Below, piece after piece: positions 22,028 to 30,451 of a stretch of DNA of 32,772 bases (positions are counted from its first letter, which is position 1; each line of letters begins with the position of its first letter). Both the position numbers and the translations under genes were made by a program. Below the pieces are notes generated by a model, which was not told the origin of the DNA, ran no database searches, and worked only from the letters and a program-made list of their open reading frames with translations. This DNA is from a virus: IMG/VR virus record IMGVR_UViG_3300017991_000281, positions 1 through 32,772 of that record. One strand, given 5' to 3'.

Positions 22028-22957
22028 ATGGGATTAACTCATTTTCCCCACGGCGTTTCCAGCTTTGGGGTGCCCGTAATGGGCGGCGGTAACCTTATTC
22101 CGCAGACCACGGGTGATTATTTTTTCGTTGATGATTCAGGCAGCAACTCAAATGAGGGTACTGATCCGGATCATCCGGTAGCAACTTTAGATACAGCAAT
22201 CGGCTTGTGTACGGCGGATCACGGCGACGTGATTATCCTTATGCCGGGCCATGCCGAAAGCGCAACGGCTATTGCCGCTGACGTGGCCGGTGTAACGGTT
22301 GTCGGTCTTGGCTCTGGCGAGGCAATGCCTACCATTACCGGGACAACCGCCGCTGCCGACTTGATAGACGTAACCGCCGACAGTTTTGTCATGAAAAACG
22401 TGAGTCTGGTGGGTGGTGCTTCTGGAACGACAGCGTTGGTTGATATTTCCGCTGACGGTGATTATGCGGTATTCGAGGGTTGCCGATTTACGAGTGGTGC
22501 GGCCGCTCCCGTAGATATGATTACTTTGGCCACGGGCGCAGATCATCTGTCTTTCATTAACTGTGATTTTATCGGAAGCGGATCGGAGCTGGATAACTGC
22601 ATTCTTTGTGAAGGCTATGTGGCCTACATGAACATAAGGGGTTGCTATTTCGATACTACTGCTTCTGCTGGTGTTGATGAAGCTATCATTCAGTTTGCGG
22701 TGTGCGGTAGTGGGCCAGTGTGGATTGATAACTGTATGTTTATGACCAATACCGACAATGATAGTGTTTTCTTGGCAGTATCCGAGAATGACCCCGCTAT
22801 GTTAGTTAGCAACTGTCTGAGTACTGGTGTGGACTTCACCGATGTTGCAAATCAGATTACCTACGAGTCTATGGCATGGGCTAACAATCGATGGGGCCAG
22901 CCTGGATTTTATGCTCCAGAAGGAAGCGGTCAAATACCATCGGCATCTACATCGTAG
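22028..22957 (+). CDS. Parallel beta-helix virion protein
   Basis: This 309-residue protein starts MGLTHFPHGVSSFGVPVMGG, an N-terminus seen in virion proteins encoded just after the capsid in many phages. GDYFFVDDSGSNSNEGTDP, PVATLDTAIGLC and ADHGDVIILMPGHAES are typical of right-handed parallel beta-helix (pectate-lyase-like) proteins. The rest shows helix-rung patterns with N-C/D-x-F turns. It may be a decoration, spike or fibre protein. No lyase catalytic residues can be assigned. TAGGAGATTACA precedes the ATG. Confidence 0.65.
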   Translation: MGLTHFPHGVSSFGVPVMGGGNLIPQTTGDYFFVDDSGSNSNEGTDPDHPVATLDTAIGLCTADHGDVIILMPGHAESATAIAADVAGVTVVGLGSGEAMPTITGTTAAADLIDVTADSFVMKNVSLVGGASGTTALVDISADGDYAVFEGCRFTSGAAAPVDMITLATGADHLSFINCDFIGSGSELDNCILCEGYVAYMNIRGCYFDTTASAGVDEAIIQFAVCGSGPVWIDNCMFMTNTDNDSVFLAVSENDPAMLVSNCLSTGVDFTDVANQITYESMAWANNRWGQPGFYAPEGSGQIPSASTS

Positions 22958-22984
22958 TAAACCTTTAACCAGCAAGGGGGCATT

Positions 22985-23752
22985 ATGGATTACTCTGAAG
23001 CCAGTGCGTGGGCAGCAAAAACTCTTAGACCTAAAAAGATTGCTGTTTGCACGGCTTGGGGATCTCCTTTTTGTTGGACAAAGCCAACGTATAATATGGC
23101 TAACCTACTGAGGCCGGAAGGGGTAGAAGTTCTATTCCTTCCCGGCTTCGGCTGGTGTCCGGCAAGACGACACATGCAGGGTGTAGAGGAAGCCCTGAGA
23201 TGGGGAGCTACACATATTTGCTTTCTCGGACCCGATCAATTGCATCCGAGGGATATTTTACTCAAATTTACTAAGCACATAGAGGATGGGTGGCCTGTAG
23301 TTGCTGCTCGTGTGCCGTGTCGCGGGCAACCTGACACAGGGCTGGTGGAAAAACCATTTCAAGAGATAGCCTTCAAGTGGAAGGAAAACATTGATGAAAG
23401 GAAGTTTGACGAAGAACACCTTGAACTCGTTAAAGATGAGGATGGCCCATATCAGGAAATAGCTGTCATTGGCACTGGTGCTTTGATGTTTGACGTTAAT
23501 GTGATCAAACGCCTAAAGAAGCCCTGGTTTAAAGAAGTTATCCGTGATGATAATTATGAGCGTCATGTCATAATGGATACCACCTTCTGCTCTCGACTAA
23601 TTAAAGAGGGTGGCGCACGGATACTCTGTGACTTGACTATTAAGATATTTCATATTGATATTTTTCCTATCGACTCAGGCTATGCCGAGAAGTTTACTGA
23701 TATGCCAGAGAGATTAAAAAGTAAAGAGTTTGAGCAATATCTATATTTTTAG
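22985..23752 (+). CDS. Glycosyltransferase-like protein (GT-A type)
   Basis: This 255-residue protein has a first strand KIAVCTAWGSPF (residues 18-29) and ATHICFLGPDQLHPRDIL (75-92), where PDQ stands in the place of a DxD motif. The later segments VIGTGALMFDVNVIKRL and FCSRLIKEGGARILCD fit, with a late His (IFHIDIF). The layout matches the family of the next two genes. The altered DxD leaves activity uncertain. Its AAGGGGG ribosome site follows the beta-helix gene closely, so it is co-transcribed with virion genes. Confidence 0.6.
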   Translation: MDYSEASAWAAKTLRPKKIAVCTAWGSPFCWTKPTYNMANLLRPEGVEVLFLPGFGWCPARRHMQGVEEALRWGATHICFLGPDQLHPRDILLKFTKHIEDGWPVVAARVPCRGQPDTGLVEKPFQEIAFKWKENIDERKFDEEHLELVKDEDGPYQEIAVIGTGALMFDVNVIKRLKKPWFKEVIRDDNYERHVIMDTTFCSRLIKEGGARILCDLTIKIFHIDIFPIDSGYAEKFTDMPERLKSKEFEQYLYF

Positions 23753-23760
23753 GGGGGGGC

Positions 23761-24399
23761 TTGAAAAATAAAAAACTATTCATAGGAATACCAAATTCAC
23801 AAGAACAAATGCCATCCATGTTTTTTTGGTCGTTCATACAAAGCACAATACCATGCGCCAACGTGGTACTTAGGGCAGTAAGTTCAGTCTCAGCAATACG
23901 AAATAATTTCCTGTATACTGAATTTTTGAAAACTAACTGTGATTACTTTGTAAAAATGGACATCGATCAGGTTTACCCCAGCGATTATTTTACCACAATG
24001 CTCCCTCTTTTAGGTGAGTATAAGGCGATCGGTCCATTGATCTATGATCGGCACGAGGAGAACGGGTTTGCCCCGATGGTATTCGAGAATGTAGATATAG
24101 AAAATTCAATGATGTCTCGTAGGGATATATCAAAAATGAGTGGTATTATTGAAGTGCCATTTTGCCACGCTAACCTGTTTCTGGCTAGAGAGGTAATAGA
24201 GAAAATTTCATTTCCTCCGCATGAGGGTACTCTAAGTGCTGATGGCTTGATCCGGGCCAATCATCCTGATTTTCTTTTAAACAAGAAGATACATGATGCC
24301 GGATACAAGATCTATGTGAATCTTGATGTGGTCGTTAAGCATATAGCAAAACTCTATGTTACCCCTGAAGTACACAGAAAGTGGCACAATGATGGGTAA
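23761..24399 (+). CDS. Glycosyltransferase-like protein, tandem copy 1
   Basis: The frame opens with TTG at 23761, directly after a G8 tract (23752-23759). No nearer ATG preserves the conserved N-terminal strand KKLFIGIPNSQ, which aligns with copy 2. The 212-residue protein has YFVKMDIDQVYPSDYF with a DxD motif (DID, residues 67-69), LIYDRHEENGFAPMVFE, VPFCHANLFLAREVI and a late His (VVVKHIAKL). It should use a nucleotide sugar and a metal ion. The acceptor is unknown; virion proteins are the obvious candidates from context. Confidence 0.65.
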   Translation: MKNKKLFIGIPNSQEQMPSMFFWSFIQSTIPCANVVLRAVSSVSAIRNNFLYTEFLKTNCDYFVKMDIDQVYPSDYFTTMLPLLGEYKAIGPLIYDRHEENGFAPMVFENVDIENSMMSRRDISKMSGIIEVPFCHANLFLAREVIEKISFPPHEGTLSADGLIRANHPDFLLNKKIHDAGYKIYVNLDVVVKHIAKLYVTPEVHRKWHNDG

Positions 24400-25033
24400 A
24401 AAGTTATTCATAGGGATTAAAAACTCTCAGAATAGAGTACCCGCTGATTTCTTTTGGTCATTCATTAACATGACTGGTGTTCCTGGGTGTGCGGCTTCTG
24501 TGGTAAGAGCGCAGCATCCTTGGAGTCCAGCCAGACATAATCAACTCTTTCGATGGTTTTTGGATTCAGGTGGTGATTACTTTGTTGAGATGGACATCGA
24601 CCAAGTATATCCCAGAGATTACCTGACAAAAATGGTGCCACTCATTGATGAATACAAGGCCATAGCCCCATTGATCTACGATCGAGTACCCAAAAATAAT
24701 TTCTTTCCTCTTGTGTTTGAGGACGCAGATATAGACAACTTCACATTTACACCTATGGATATTGCGGGCAAACATGGCATTATTGAGGCACCGTACTGTC
24801 ATGCCAATGTTTTCATGGCTAGAGAAGTGGTGGAGAAACTACCATTTCCACCATATTCAGGGGAACTCAAACCAGACGGGCTAGAGAAAGCCCAACATGC
24901 CGATTTTCGATTCAATAAGTTTATATGGGATGCTGGTTACAAGCTTTATGTCAACCTTGATGTTGTTGTAGAGCACATTGTTGAAATGCCTATGAATACC
25001 GAGAGATACAAGAGGTGGCATGGAACCAAATAG
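24389..25033 (+). CDS. Glycosyltransferase-like protein, tandem copy 2
   Basis: The ATG at 24389 gives an N-terminus that aligns residue for residue with copy 1 (MMGKKLFIGI versus MKNKKLFIGI); an adjacent ATG at 24392 is equally possible. The 214-residue protein has YFVEMDIDQVYPRDYL (DID at residues 69-71), LIYDRVPKNNFFPLVFE, APYCHANVFMAREVV and VVVEHIVEM. Many identities with copy 1 along the whole length show a tandem duplication. It overlaps copy 1 by 11 bases and the next gene by 14. The two may have diverged in acceptor or donor. Confidence 0.7.
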   Translation: MMGKKLFIGIKNSQNRVPADFFWSFINMTGVPGCAASVVRAQHPWSPARHNQLFRWFLDSGGDYFVEMDIDQVYPRDYLTKMVPLIDEYKAIAPLIYDRVPKNNFFPLVFEDADIDNFTFTPMDIAGKHGIIEAPYCHANVFMAREVVEKLPFPPYSGELKPDGLEKAQHADFRFNKFIWDAGYKLYVNLDVVVEHIVEMPMNTERYKRWHGTK

Positions 25034-25700
25034 GGAAGAAGTTATTCAATATTTTAATGAGCGCCTTGATTATTACTTGGGAAAACCATTTAAGCCTGAG
25101 CACAATCCGCGACTAAAAAACATGCAGACCTTTCTTGATTTTAATGGGTATAACGGCAACAAGATTCTCGATGTTGGGTGCGGGCTGGGCGTTCTTTCCA
25201 AATATTTTGCTAACCGTGGCGGAATAGTAACCGCAATTGATGTTGCCGAAAGGCTCCTTGAGTATGCCCAAGAACACAATAATCATCCGAACATTACCTA
25301 TCTAAACCAGGATATTACCACCTATGTATCGGATGAAAAGTTCGATTATCTGGTTTTTTGCGACGTGCTAGAGCATTTGCCGAAAGAGCAAATCTTTCAG
25401 ATATTGCAAAGGATAACAGAGCACAATGCACATAAAGGCTCTATTGTCATTATGGAAGTTCCAAACGCGGCCTTTACCGCTGCCATGCAAAAATATTACC
25501 CGGATGAGCTTCAGATAATTGATAACGGATATAAGATGGATTACCTCATATCCGTTATGGATTATTACGGGTTCATTCCGGTAAGAATAGGTATTTTTCG
25601 CGGGGATACCAATGTTCAATACGACAGGTATGAATTTGCTACAAAAGAGCAAATGGACGAATACTATCATACGGAATTAAGCAAAATATATGGGAGGTAA
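25020..25700 (+). CDS. Class I SAM-dependent methyltransferase
   Basis: This 226-residue protein has motif I ILDVGCGLGVLSKYF (from residue 49), an acidic second-strand end (VTAIDVAERLLEYA) and motif-IV-like FDYLVFCDVLEHLPKEQIF, then GSIVIMEVPN. This is a typical Methyltransf_11/23 small-molecule or sugar methyltransferase. AGAGGTGGC precedes the ATG inside the end of the glycosyltransferase gene, so it is coupled with it and may methylate the transferred sugar. Confidence 0.75.
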   Translation: MEPNREEVIQYFNERLDYYLGKPFKPEHNPRLKNMQTFLDFNGYNGNKILDVGCGLGVLSKYFANRGGIVTAIDVAERLLEYAQEHNNHPNITYLNQDITTYVSDEKFDYLVFCDVLEHLPKEQIFQILQRITEHNAHKGSIVIMEVPNAAFTAAMQKYYPDELQIIDNGYKMDYLISVMDYYGFIPVRIGIFRGDTNVQYDRYEFATKEQMDEYYHTELSKIYGR

Positions 25701-25702
25701 GA

Positions 25703-26068
25703 ATGGATAAGAGAGCAAAATACACAGAAGTAACCGGGACCGGCATTGTCGAGGAAGATGCCGCCAGCCTCGAAATTGTCAGCCCGGATACCGGCACAAC
25801 CGATGTCTATTTGTATATCGAAAAGATGTACTTTTCAGTATTCAAAGCAGCGGCAGGCGGCGGCGGCATACTGGAAATAAAAGATACGGATGGTGAGGTT
25901 TTCTTCACTGTCAATGTCGATGCGATTAAGGATGTACCGTTTGATTTCGGGGAAGAAGGTATCAGGATAAGTGATACAAAAAACGTAGGGCTTCAGGCGG
26001 TAGTTTCGGGCGCAGCGACACAGGCATCTGCGTCAGTTGCCGTAATCTGTCATTTTTCGCCAAAGTAG
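25703..26068 (+). CDS. Small beta-rich virion protein
   Basis: This 121-residue protein is beta-rich (DVYLYIEKMYFSVFKAAAGG, GILEIKDTDGEVFFTV, ASVAVICHF) and resembles small decoration-type proteins in phage operons. GGGAGGTAAGA precedes the ATG. Together with the next gene it forms a pair often seen between capsid and connector genes. Family not firmly recognised. Confidence 0.5.
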   Translation: MDKRAKYTEVTGTGIVEEDAASLEIVSPDTGTTDVYLYIEKMYFSVFKAAAGGGGILEIKDTDGEVFFTVNVDAIKDVPFDFGEEGIRISDTKNVGLQAVVSGAATQASASVAVICHFSPK

Positions 26069-26077
26069 GAGACTAAC

Positions 26078-26416
26078 ATGTATTTGAAACCAGGATTTTT
26101 TGCAAAAACTGTTGCTGATACTGGCACCGCAGAACAGTTGACTGTCAGCAATCTTAGAGTTCCGTGGGTGAGAATTCAGCCAGAGGATGATAACAGTACG
26201 CCCATGTATATAGGTAATAGCGAAGTATCGGCTACGAATGGTTTAGAACTCAATATAGATTTGAATGACACTACGGATATTCAATCGGCTAAATATATTG
26301 AATTCGGCTCTACCCTTGTAGGCGCAGGAAATATTTCGCTAAAAGATATTTGGGTACTCTGTGGAACCAATGGTGATGGTGTCCTTGTTTTTTACTTAGA
26401 ATGGGTACACGAATAA
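26078..26416 (+). CDS. Small virion-associated beta protein
   Basis: This 112-residue protein has GTAEQLTVSNLRVPWVRIQP, PMYIGNSEVSATNGLELNID and a final GDGVLVFYLEWV. The sequence of a V-x-I-Q-P-x-x-x-N segment, a Y-I-G-x-S-x-V-S-x-x-N-G segment and a terminal strand recurs in small phage structural proteins. It probably decorates the head or forms part of the neck. TAGGAGACTAAC precedes the ATG, and the stop overlaps the next start. Confidence 0.55.
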   Translation: MYLKPGFFAKTVADTGTAEQLTVSNLRVPWVRIQPEDDNSTPMYIGNSEVSATNGLELNIDLNDTTDIQSAKYIEFGSTLVGAGNISLKDIWVLCGTNGDGVLVFYLEWVHE

Positions 26417-26622
26417 TGGCGGGCTATAAATATCCGGTAGACCCGATTATCAACTATACGTTTCTGTGCCCTAAGTGTATGCAAATGCGCTCCATTGTTC
26501 GTACAGTGAACGAGACTGAGATGATATGTCCCGTGTGCGGGTATCATTTACGGCGGGGCAACATACACCACAGGCTGGACAAGAAACCCAAGTATTTCTT
26601 TTTACACCACTTACGGAGGTAA
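26416..26622 (+). CDS. Small zinc-ribbon protein (68 aa)
   Basis: The ATG at 26416 overlaps the upstream stop (TAATG) and is preferred over the ATG at 26401. The protein has CPKCMQM and CPVCGYH, two CxxC knuckles forming a zinc ribbon, and a basic His-rich tail. Function unknown; another of the many zinc ribbons in the window. Confidence 0.6.
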   Translation: MAGYKYPVDPIINYTFLCPKCMQMRSIVRTVNETEMICPVCGYHLRRGNIHHRLDKKPKYFFLHHLRR

Positions 26623-26625
26623 CAG

Positions 26626-27108
26626 ATGGGGAGACCACCGAAAGACCAGTTTGAACGCACGTACATGACTGAGGCGCAGCTTCGGGAAAACGAGCAGGAT
26701 GTCCGGGAACTTAAAAGAATGCTCGAACAGGACAGCCGCAGGCCCAGCCCGAAGATTCAAGACCCGTATTTAATCGAAAAGGAAATAAAGGAAAAAGAGG
26801 AATTGATACGGCGGCATGGGCCGCAAAAACTCAAGGGCAACAGGGCGAATCAGGCGTATGCGGAAGCCAGGGAGCTTGAGAAAAGAATCCAGGAATCCTT
26901 GCAGAAGGGCAAGGACTTCAAACGCCCCTACCCTACCAGCAAGTCAAGCCACAGGGCGGAGGGGGATTTTGAACGGGCTGTCCAGCATGAAATGAAGGTT
27001 ATGAAGGACAGGGGGTTAAAGAAAGATATTACCCGATGGAAAGCCATTTTACGCAATCTCGATCCAGACGATCCCACACTTGCCAACATTGAAAGGTTAA
27101 GGAAGTGA
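26626..27108 (+). CDS. Charged coiled-coil phage protein
   Basis: This 160-residue protein is highly charged and helical. It starts MGRPPKDQFERTYMTEAQLR and has heptad-like stretches and a conserved-looking end (ITRWKAILRNLDPDDPTLAN). It sits directly before the adaptor gene and overlaps it (GTGA). Similar charged proteins lie before adaptor genes in podoviruses, where they may act in head completion; that role is inferred. CGGAGGTAACAG precedes the ATG. Confidence 0.55.
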   Translation: MGRPPKDQFERTYMTEAQLRENEQDVRELKRMLEQDSRRPSPKIQDPYLIEKEIKEKEELIRRHGPQKLKGNRANQAYAEARELEKRIQESLQKGKDFKRPYPTSKSSHRAEGDFERAVQHEMKVMKDRGLKKDITRWKAILRNLDPDDPTLANIERLRK

Positions 27109-27983
27109 GCACAACCACTATCCAACAAAACATCATTTATGGCATCGGTGAGGGTGCCCTCGTAGCCGACACCACAATGCTCGCCTATGCGCTCCGCTGG
27201 GCTAACTCGGCATACCGTGAGGTGTTTGGCCGCTATCGGTTTCAATCCATAAAAACCCGTTCGATTGCCGCGGCTACCGATGGACAGCAAACCTATCAGG
27301 CCCCCTCTGATTTCTTCGGGTTTCTCACCCTGAAAGACGAGACCAACGAAACTATCATAGCCCAGGAGACGGCAGAGGAATTTCAGCGCAATGTCGGCAC
27401 CAGCGAGATCGAAGATGAAACCTTTACGTCCAGTTCCGATACGGCTGTTTCGCTGGATAACAAGGCCATAGTCCAATACAGCGAAAGAATCTGTGATGAT
27501 GCCGATGAAACTACGACTTACACGCGGGATACCGATTACACCATGAACTACGTCGCCGGAACGGTTACGGTTGATTCCACGGGTTCCATGTCGGATGCTA
27601 CGGAGTATTATGCCAACTACCTGTATTACTCAAAGAACACCCCGGATCACTTCTGCCTTGAATATGATGCCGCAAGCAATCGGTATTTCTTTCGCTTGCG
27701 TCCCGTACCTGACGACGATTATGTATTAAGCCTTCTTTATCCCGCCGTGCCCTCAGACCTTTCCGGCTCGGTTGCCCCCATCTGGTCGGAAATGGAATTC
27801 TGTATAGAGCGCGGCGGGATTTATTACGGAGCGCTTGAGCTGCGGGAACCGAATGACCCAAGTATAGAAAGGTTCAAACGGGATTATGAAGCCGCTATTC
27901 AGGCATTGATTCAATTAGACCAGGACCTGCAACCAAAACATAGCCGCATGAAGGTAGTTATGCGATCAGTGGATTATAATTAA
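27105..27983 (+). CDS. Head-to-tail adaptor protein
   Basis: The frame starts with GTG at 27105, overlapping the previous stop, with AAGGAA upstream. It encodes 292 residues. N-terminal helices (LAYALRWANSAYREVFGRYR) are followed by SIAAATDGQQTYQAPSDFFG, the pattern of adaptor (gatekeeper) proteins that bind the portal ring of short-tailed phages. The C-terminal helix (SIERFKRDYEAAIQALIQLD) fits the same family. It should connect portal and tail hub. Confidence 0.7.
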   Translation: MSTTTIQQNIIYGIGEGALVADTTMLAYALRWANSAYREVFGRYRFQSIKTRSIAAATDGQQTYQAPSDFFGFLTLKDETNETIIAQETAEEFQRNVGTSEIEDETFTSSSDTAVSLDNKAIVQYSERICDDADETTTYTRDTDYTMNYVAGTVTVDSTGSMSDATEYYANYLYYSKNTPDHFCLEYDAASNRYFFRLRPVPDDDYVLSLLYPAVPSDLSGSVAPIWSEMEFCIERGGIYYGALELREPNDPSIERFKRDYEAAIQALIQLDQDLQPKHSRMKVVMRSVDYN

Positions 27984-29506
27984 TGCCCAGTAGAACCATA
28001 GGATATTGTTATCATGGTGTTGATTATTCGACACCGCCCCACAATCTGAACCTTACAACTTTGGCAGATGCCAGAAATATCGTGCCAAGTCCTGCCGGGT
28101 TGCCTATGGGGAGAAGCGGGAGCGTTAAGCTGAACAGCACGGCTGTCGGTTCGGGGGCGCGGGTAACGTCCGTCCATGAATTCAGAAGCGGAACTACCCG
28201 GACAACCCTTTGTTCATACAGCACCAAGGTTGCCAGTTATAGCTCTGCTACAGGTGAATTTTCCGATCAGATAACCGGACTTACCGATGATAAAATGTTT
28301 CAGTGGGTTAATTTCGGGGGCAAGGCAATAGGGGTAAACGAAGGTTCCGATACTGCTCAATATTACAATGCTTCCGGTAGCGGCGATTTATGCGCCTCTG
28401 CGCCGAGCGGTCTGTGCGTAGCTGAATGGGCAAACCGGGTGTGGTTTATGGATGGCGCCACGCTCAAAGGTTCGCACCTTAACGATGAGGATGGGGATTA
28501 CACGGATACGGGGAGTGCAACCAACGCAGTAAGTCAGGTGGTTGGAGACAGCGGGGATAATGGAATCGGCCTTATCGGGTTTTTTGATATGCTGCTTATC
28601 GGCAAAACAAATCAGATTTTCAAACTCACGGGTGCCCCTGCAACGGACGGTGAAACCTTGAGCATTGAACCGCTGGTTGACAAAAGCGCCGACAATATCG
28701 GCTTTACATCTCCCTGGGCCGTAACACAGGTCGGCAATGATCTCATTTTTTTGGATGGCTACGACATTAAACGCCTTTCCGGTATTACAGAATATGGGGA
28801 TGTAGAAACCGTTTCCATTATTCCGCATTTCAGAGATTTTTTGAAAGATACGGCTGACCAGGATTACCTCAAGTACACACAGTTTTTCCACTACAAGCAG
28901 GGGCAACAGATATGGGTATCGGTTCCCACAGGGGCGAGTACCCATTATGTGTTTGTTTTGGATTACAGATTCAAAAGCAAAACCGGCATCTATTCAGTCT
29001 ATCCCATGTATAATCTTAATGTGGTTTGTTTTGGGGGTGCGGAAGATGGGCAGGTGGTTGACCTGTATTTCGGGGATGAGTCGGGGTTTGCCCGGCAACT
29101 CGATTACGGAGATAATGACGATGGGAGCGCGATAGACCGTTATTTTGTCAATGTTATATCAGGCAACGAGCAGGGACAGAACGGATACACATACCGGAAA
29201 CACTTTCAGGGCTGTGATACGTACATAGAGCCTACGGCCTCTGCATTGAGCATGACCCCCTACTACGCTACCGACCTCATGGATGATTCGGATATACGAA
29301 CATCCGCCAACTATACGTCGCTTGGTGCGGAGACTGTAACCGGTTGGGGGGGCACGGGGGTATATCACCGAAAGACACCGAGGTTTTTCGGCATTTCGGG
29401 CAAGACCCTTGCCTTGAAATGGCAGCACAATACCGTAGCACAGAATTTTACGTTTTTTCCAAGCACCGTTCACTATGATTGGGGGGCGAGGATGGATATA
29501 GAATAG
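27983..29506 (+). CDS. Tail hub / DNA-stabilisation-like protein
   Basis: This 507-residue protein is beta-rich with repeated blade-like strands (MFQWVNFGGKAIGVNEGSD, CVAEWANRVWFMDGATLKG, LIGFFDMLLIGKTNQIFKLT, FTSPWAVTQVGNDLIFLDGY). Its N-terminus has LADARNIVPSPAGLPMGRSG, the R-N-x-x-P-x-x-G-x-x-x-R-x-G motif of podovirus tail-nozzle and packaged-DNA-stabilisation proteins. It should plug or extend the portal channel. It overlaps the adaptor gene by one base. Strong architecture match; exact subfamily not known. Confidence 0.7.
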   Translation: MPSRTIGYCYHGVDYSTPPHNLNLTTLADARNIVPSPAGLPMGRSGSVKLNSTAVGSGARVTSVHEFRSGTTRTTLCSYSTKVASYSSATGEFSDQITGLTDDKMFQWVNFGGKAIGVNEGSDTAQYYNASGSGDLCASAPSGLCVAEWANRVWFMDGATLKGSHLNDEDGDYTDTGSATNAVSQVVGDSGDNGIGLIGFFDMLLIGKTNQIFKLTGAPATDGETLSIEPLVDKSADNIGFTSPWAVTQVGNDLIFLDGYDIKRLSGITEYGDVETVSIIPHFRDFLKDTADQDYLKYTQFFHYKQGQQIWVSVPTGASTHYVFVLDYRFKSKTGIYSVYPMYNLNVVCFGGAEDGQVVDLYFGDESGFARQLDYGDNDDGSAIDRYFVNVISGNEQGQNGYTYRKHFQGCDTYIEPTASALSMTPYYATDLMDDSDIRTSANYTSLGAETVTGWGGTGVYHRKTPRFFGISGKTLALKWQHNTVAQNFTFFPSTVHYDWGARMDIE

Positions 29507-29515
29507 GAGATTAAC

Positions 29516-30439
29516 ATGGGATTATTTGATTTTGTGGGTGATATTTTAGGCGTAGACCAGCCAAGTCCTGTCCAATACAGCACACCGCAGCCCTCAGAAA
29601 CCGAAACTGAAATCCAGCAAGAAATACTTGAGATACTTCAGGAAGGCAGAGAGCCGAGCGAGAATGAACTGCTCATGCAGGATTACACCAAGCAACTGCT
29701 TGAGAACCAGCTTGCCAATATGCCGATGGAGCAGGAATACCGCGAGGCTACCATCGAGCTTATGAATGAACAGCTTGCCTATACCAGACAGCAGTTACAG
29801 AATTTGGCGGATGCGAAAGAGCTTGGTGAGATTACGGGCGATCTAACCGCAGAAGAACGCAGCCTGTTTGATGAACTTGAAGCCAATGCCCTTGCTACCC
29901 TGGAAACCAGCGTCAATAAACAACTTGAAGATGTGATGGGCAAGGAGATTGCCAGCCTTGTCAGCAGGGGAGTTTTACAGGGCGGCATTGGTGCTGAGAC
30001 CATGAGCAGGCTTGGTGAAAAGGCAACGGAGATTATTGCTCAGGGTACTGCCGATATAGCATCTACCAAAATGCAGGGCATGTTGGGTACCATTGAGGCC
30101 AACAAGCAAAGGGATTTACAGCTTAAAGCCCTGGTGCAAAGCGGCCAGTTGAGCAGAGAACAGGCAGCCCAGGCCATGACACAATCGGCATTTGGCATGG
30201 CAAATGTGGGCACTCAGATGGCACAACAAGCCACACAATGGGGAGCGGGATTAAACCAGGCGTGGAAGGGCCAGCAATTAAGCGGGCTTCAGGGCATGTA
30301 TGGTTCGTTGGCAGGGCAGCGTATGGGTACAGCCCAAAACGCTTTACAGGCAGCAATAGCGCAATCTCAGGCCCAGGCATCAGAGTCCGCAAGCAAGTGG
30401 GGGGCTCTTGGTAATGTTTTTGGCGGATTATTTGGATAA
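29516..30439 (+). CDS. Internal virion / ejection-like protein A
   Basis: This 307-residue protein has an N-terminal hydrophobic motif (MGLFDFVGDILG), a long Gln/Glu/Leu-rich coiled coil, then Ala/Gln/Gly/Met-rich helices (AGLNQAWKGQQLSGLQGMYG) ending GNVFGGLFG. Such Ala/Gln-rich, low-complexity helical proteins after the tail hub gene are typical of podovirus proteins that are packaged and injected with the DNA. TAGGAGATTAAC precedes the ATG. Confidence 0.6.
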   Translation: MGLFDFVGDILGVDQPSPVQYSTPQPSETETEIQQEILEILQEGREPSENELLMQDYTKQLLENQLANMPMEQEYREATIELMNEQLAYTRQQLQNLADAKELGEITGDLTAEERSLFDELEANALATLETSVNKQLEDVMGKEIASLVSRGVLQGGIGAETMSRLGEKATEIIAQGTADIASTKMQGMLGTIEANKQRDLQLKALVQSGQLSREQAAQAMTQSAFGMANVGTQMAQQATQWGAGLNQAWKGQQLSGLQGMYGSLAGQRMGTAQNALQAAIAQSQAQASESASKWGALGNVFGGLFG

Positions 30440-30451
30440 GGAGTAATAACT

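Noticed and set aside
28388-28945. Minus-strand frame of 185 residues
   Set aside because: It lies wholly inside the tail-hub gene, whose sense frame has strong family patterns; the product has no motif.
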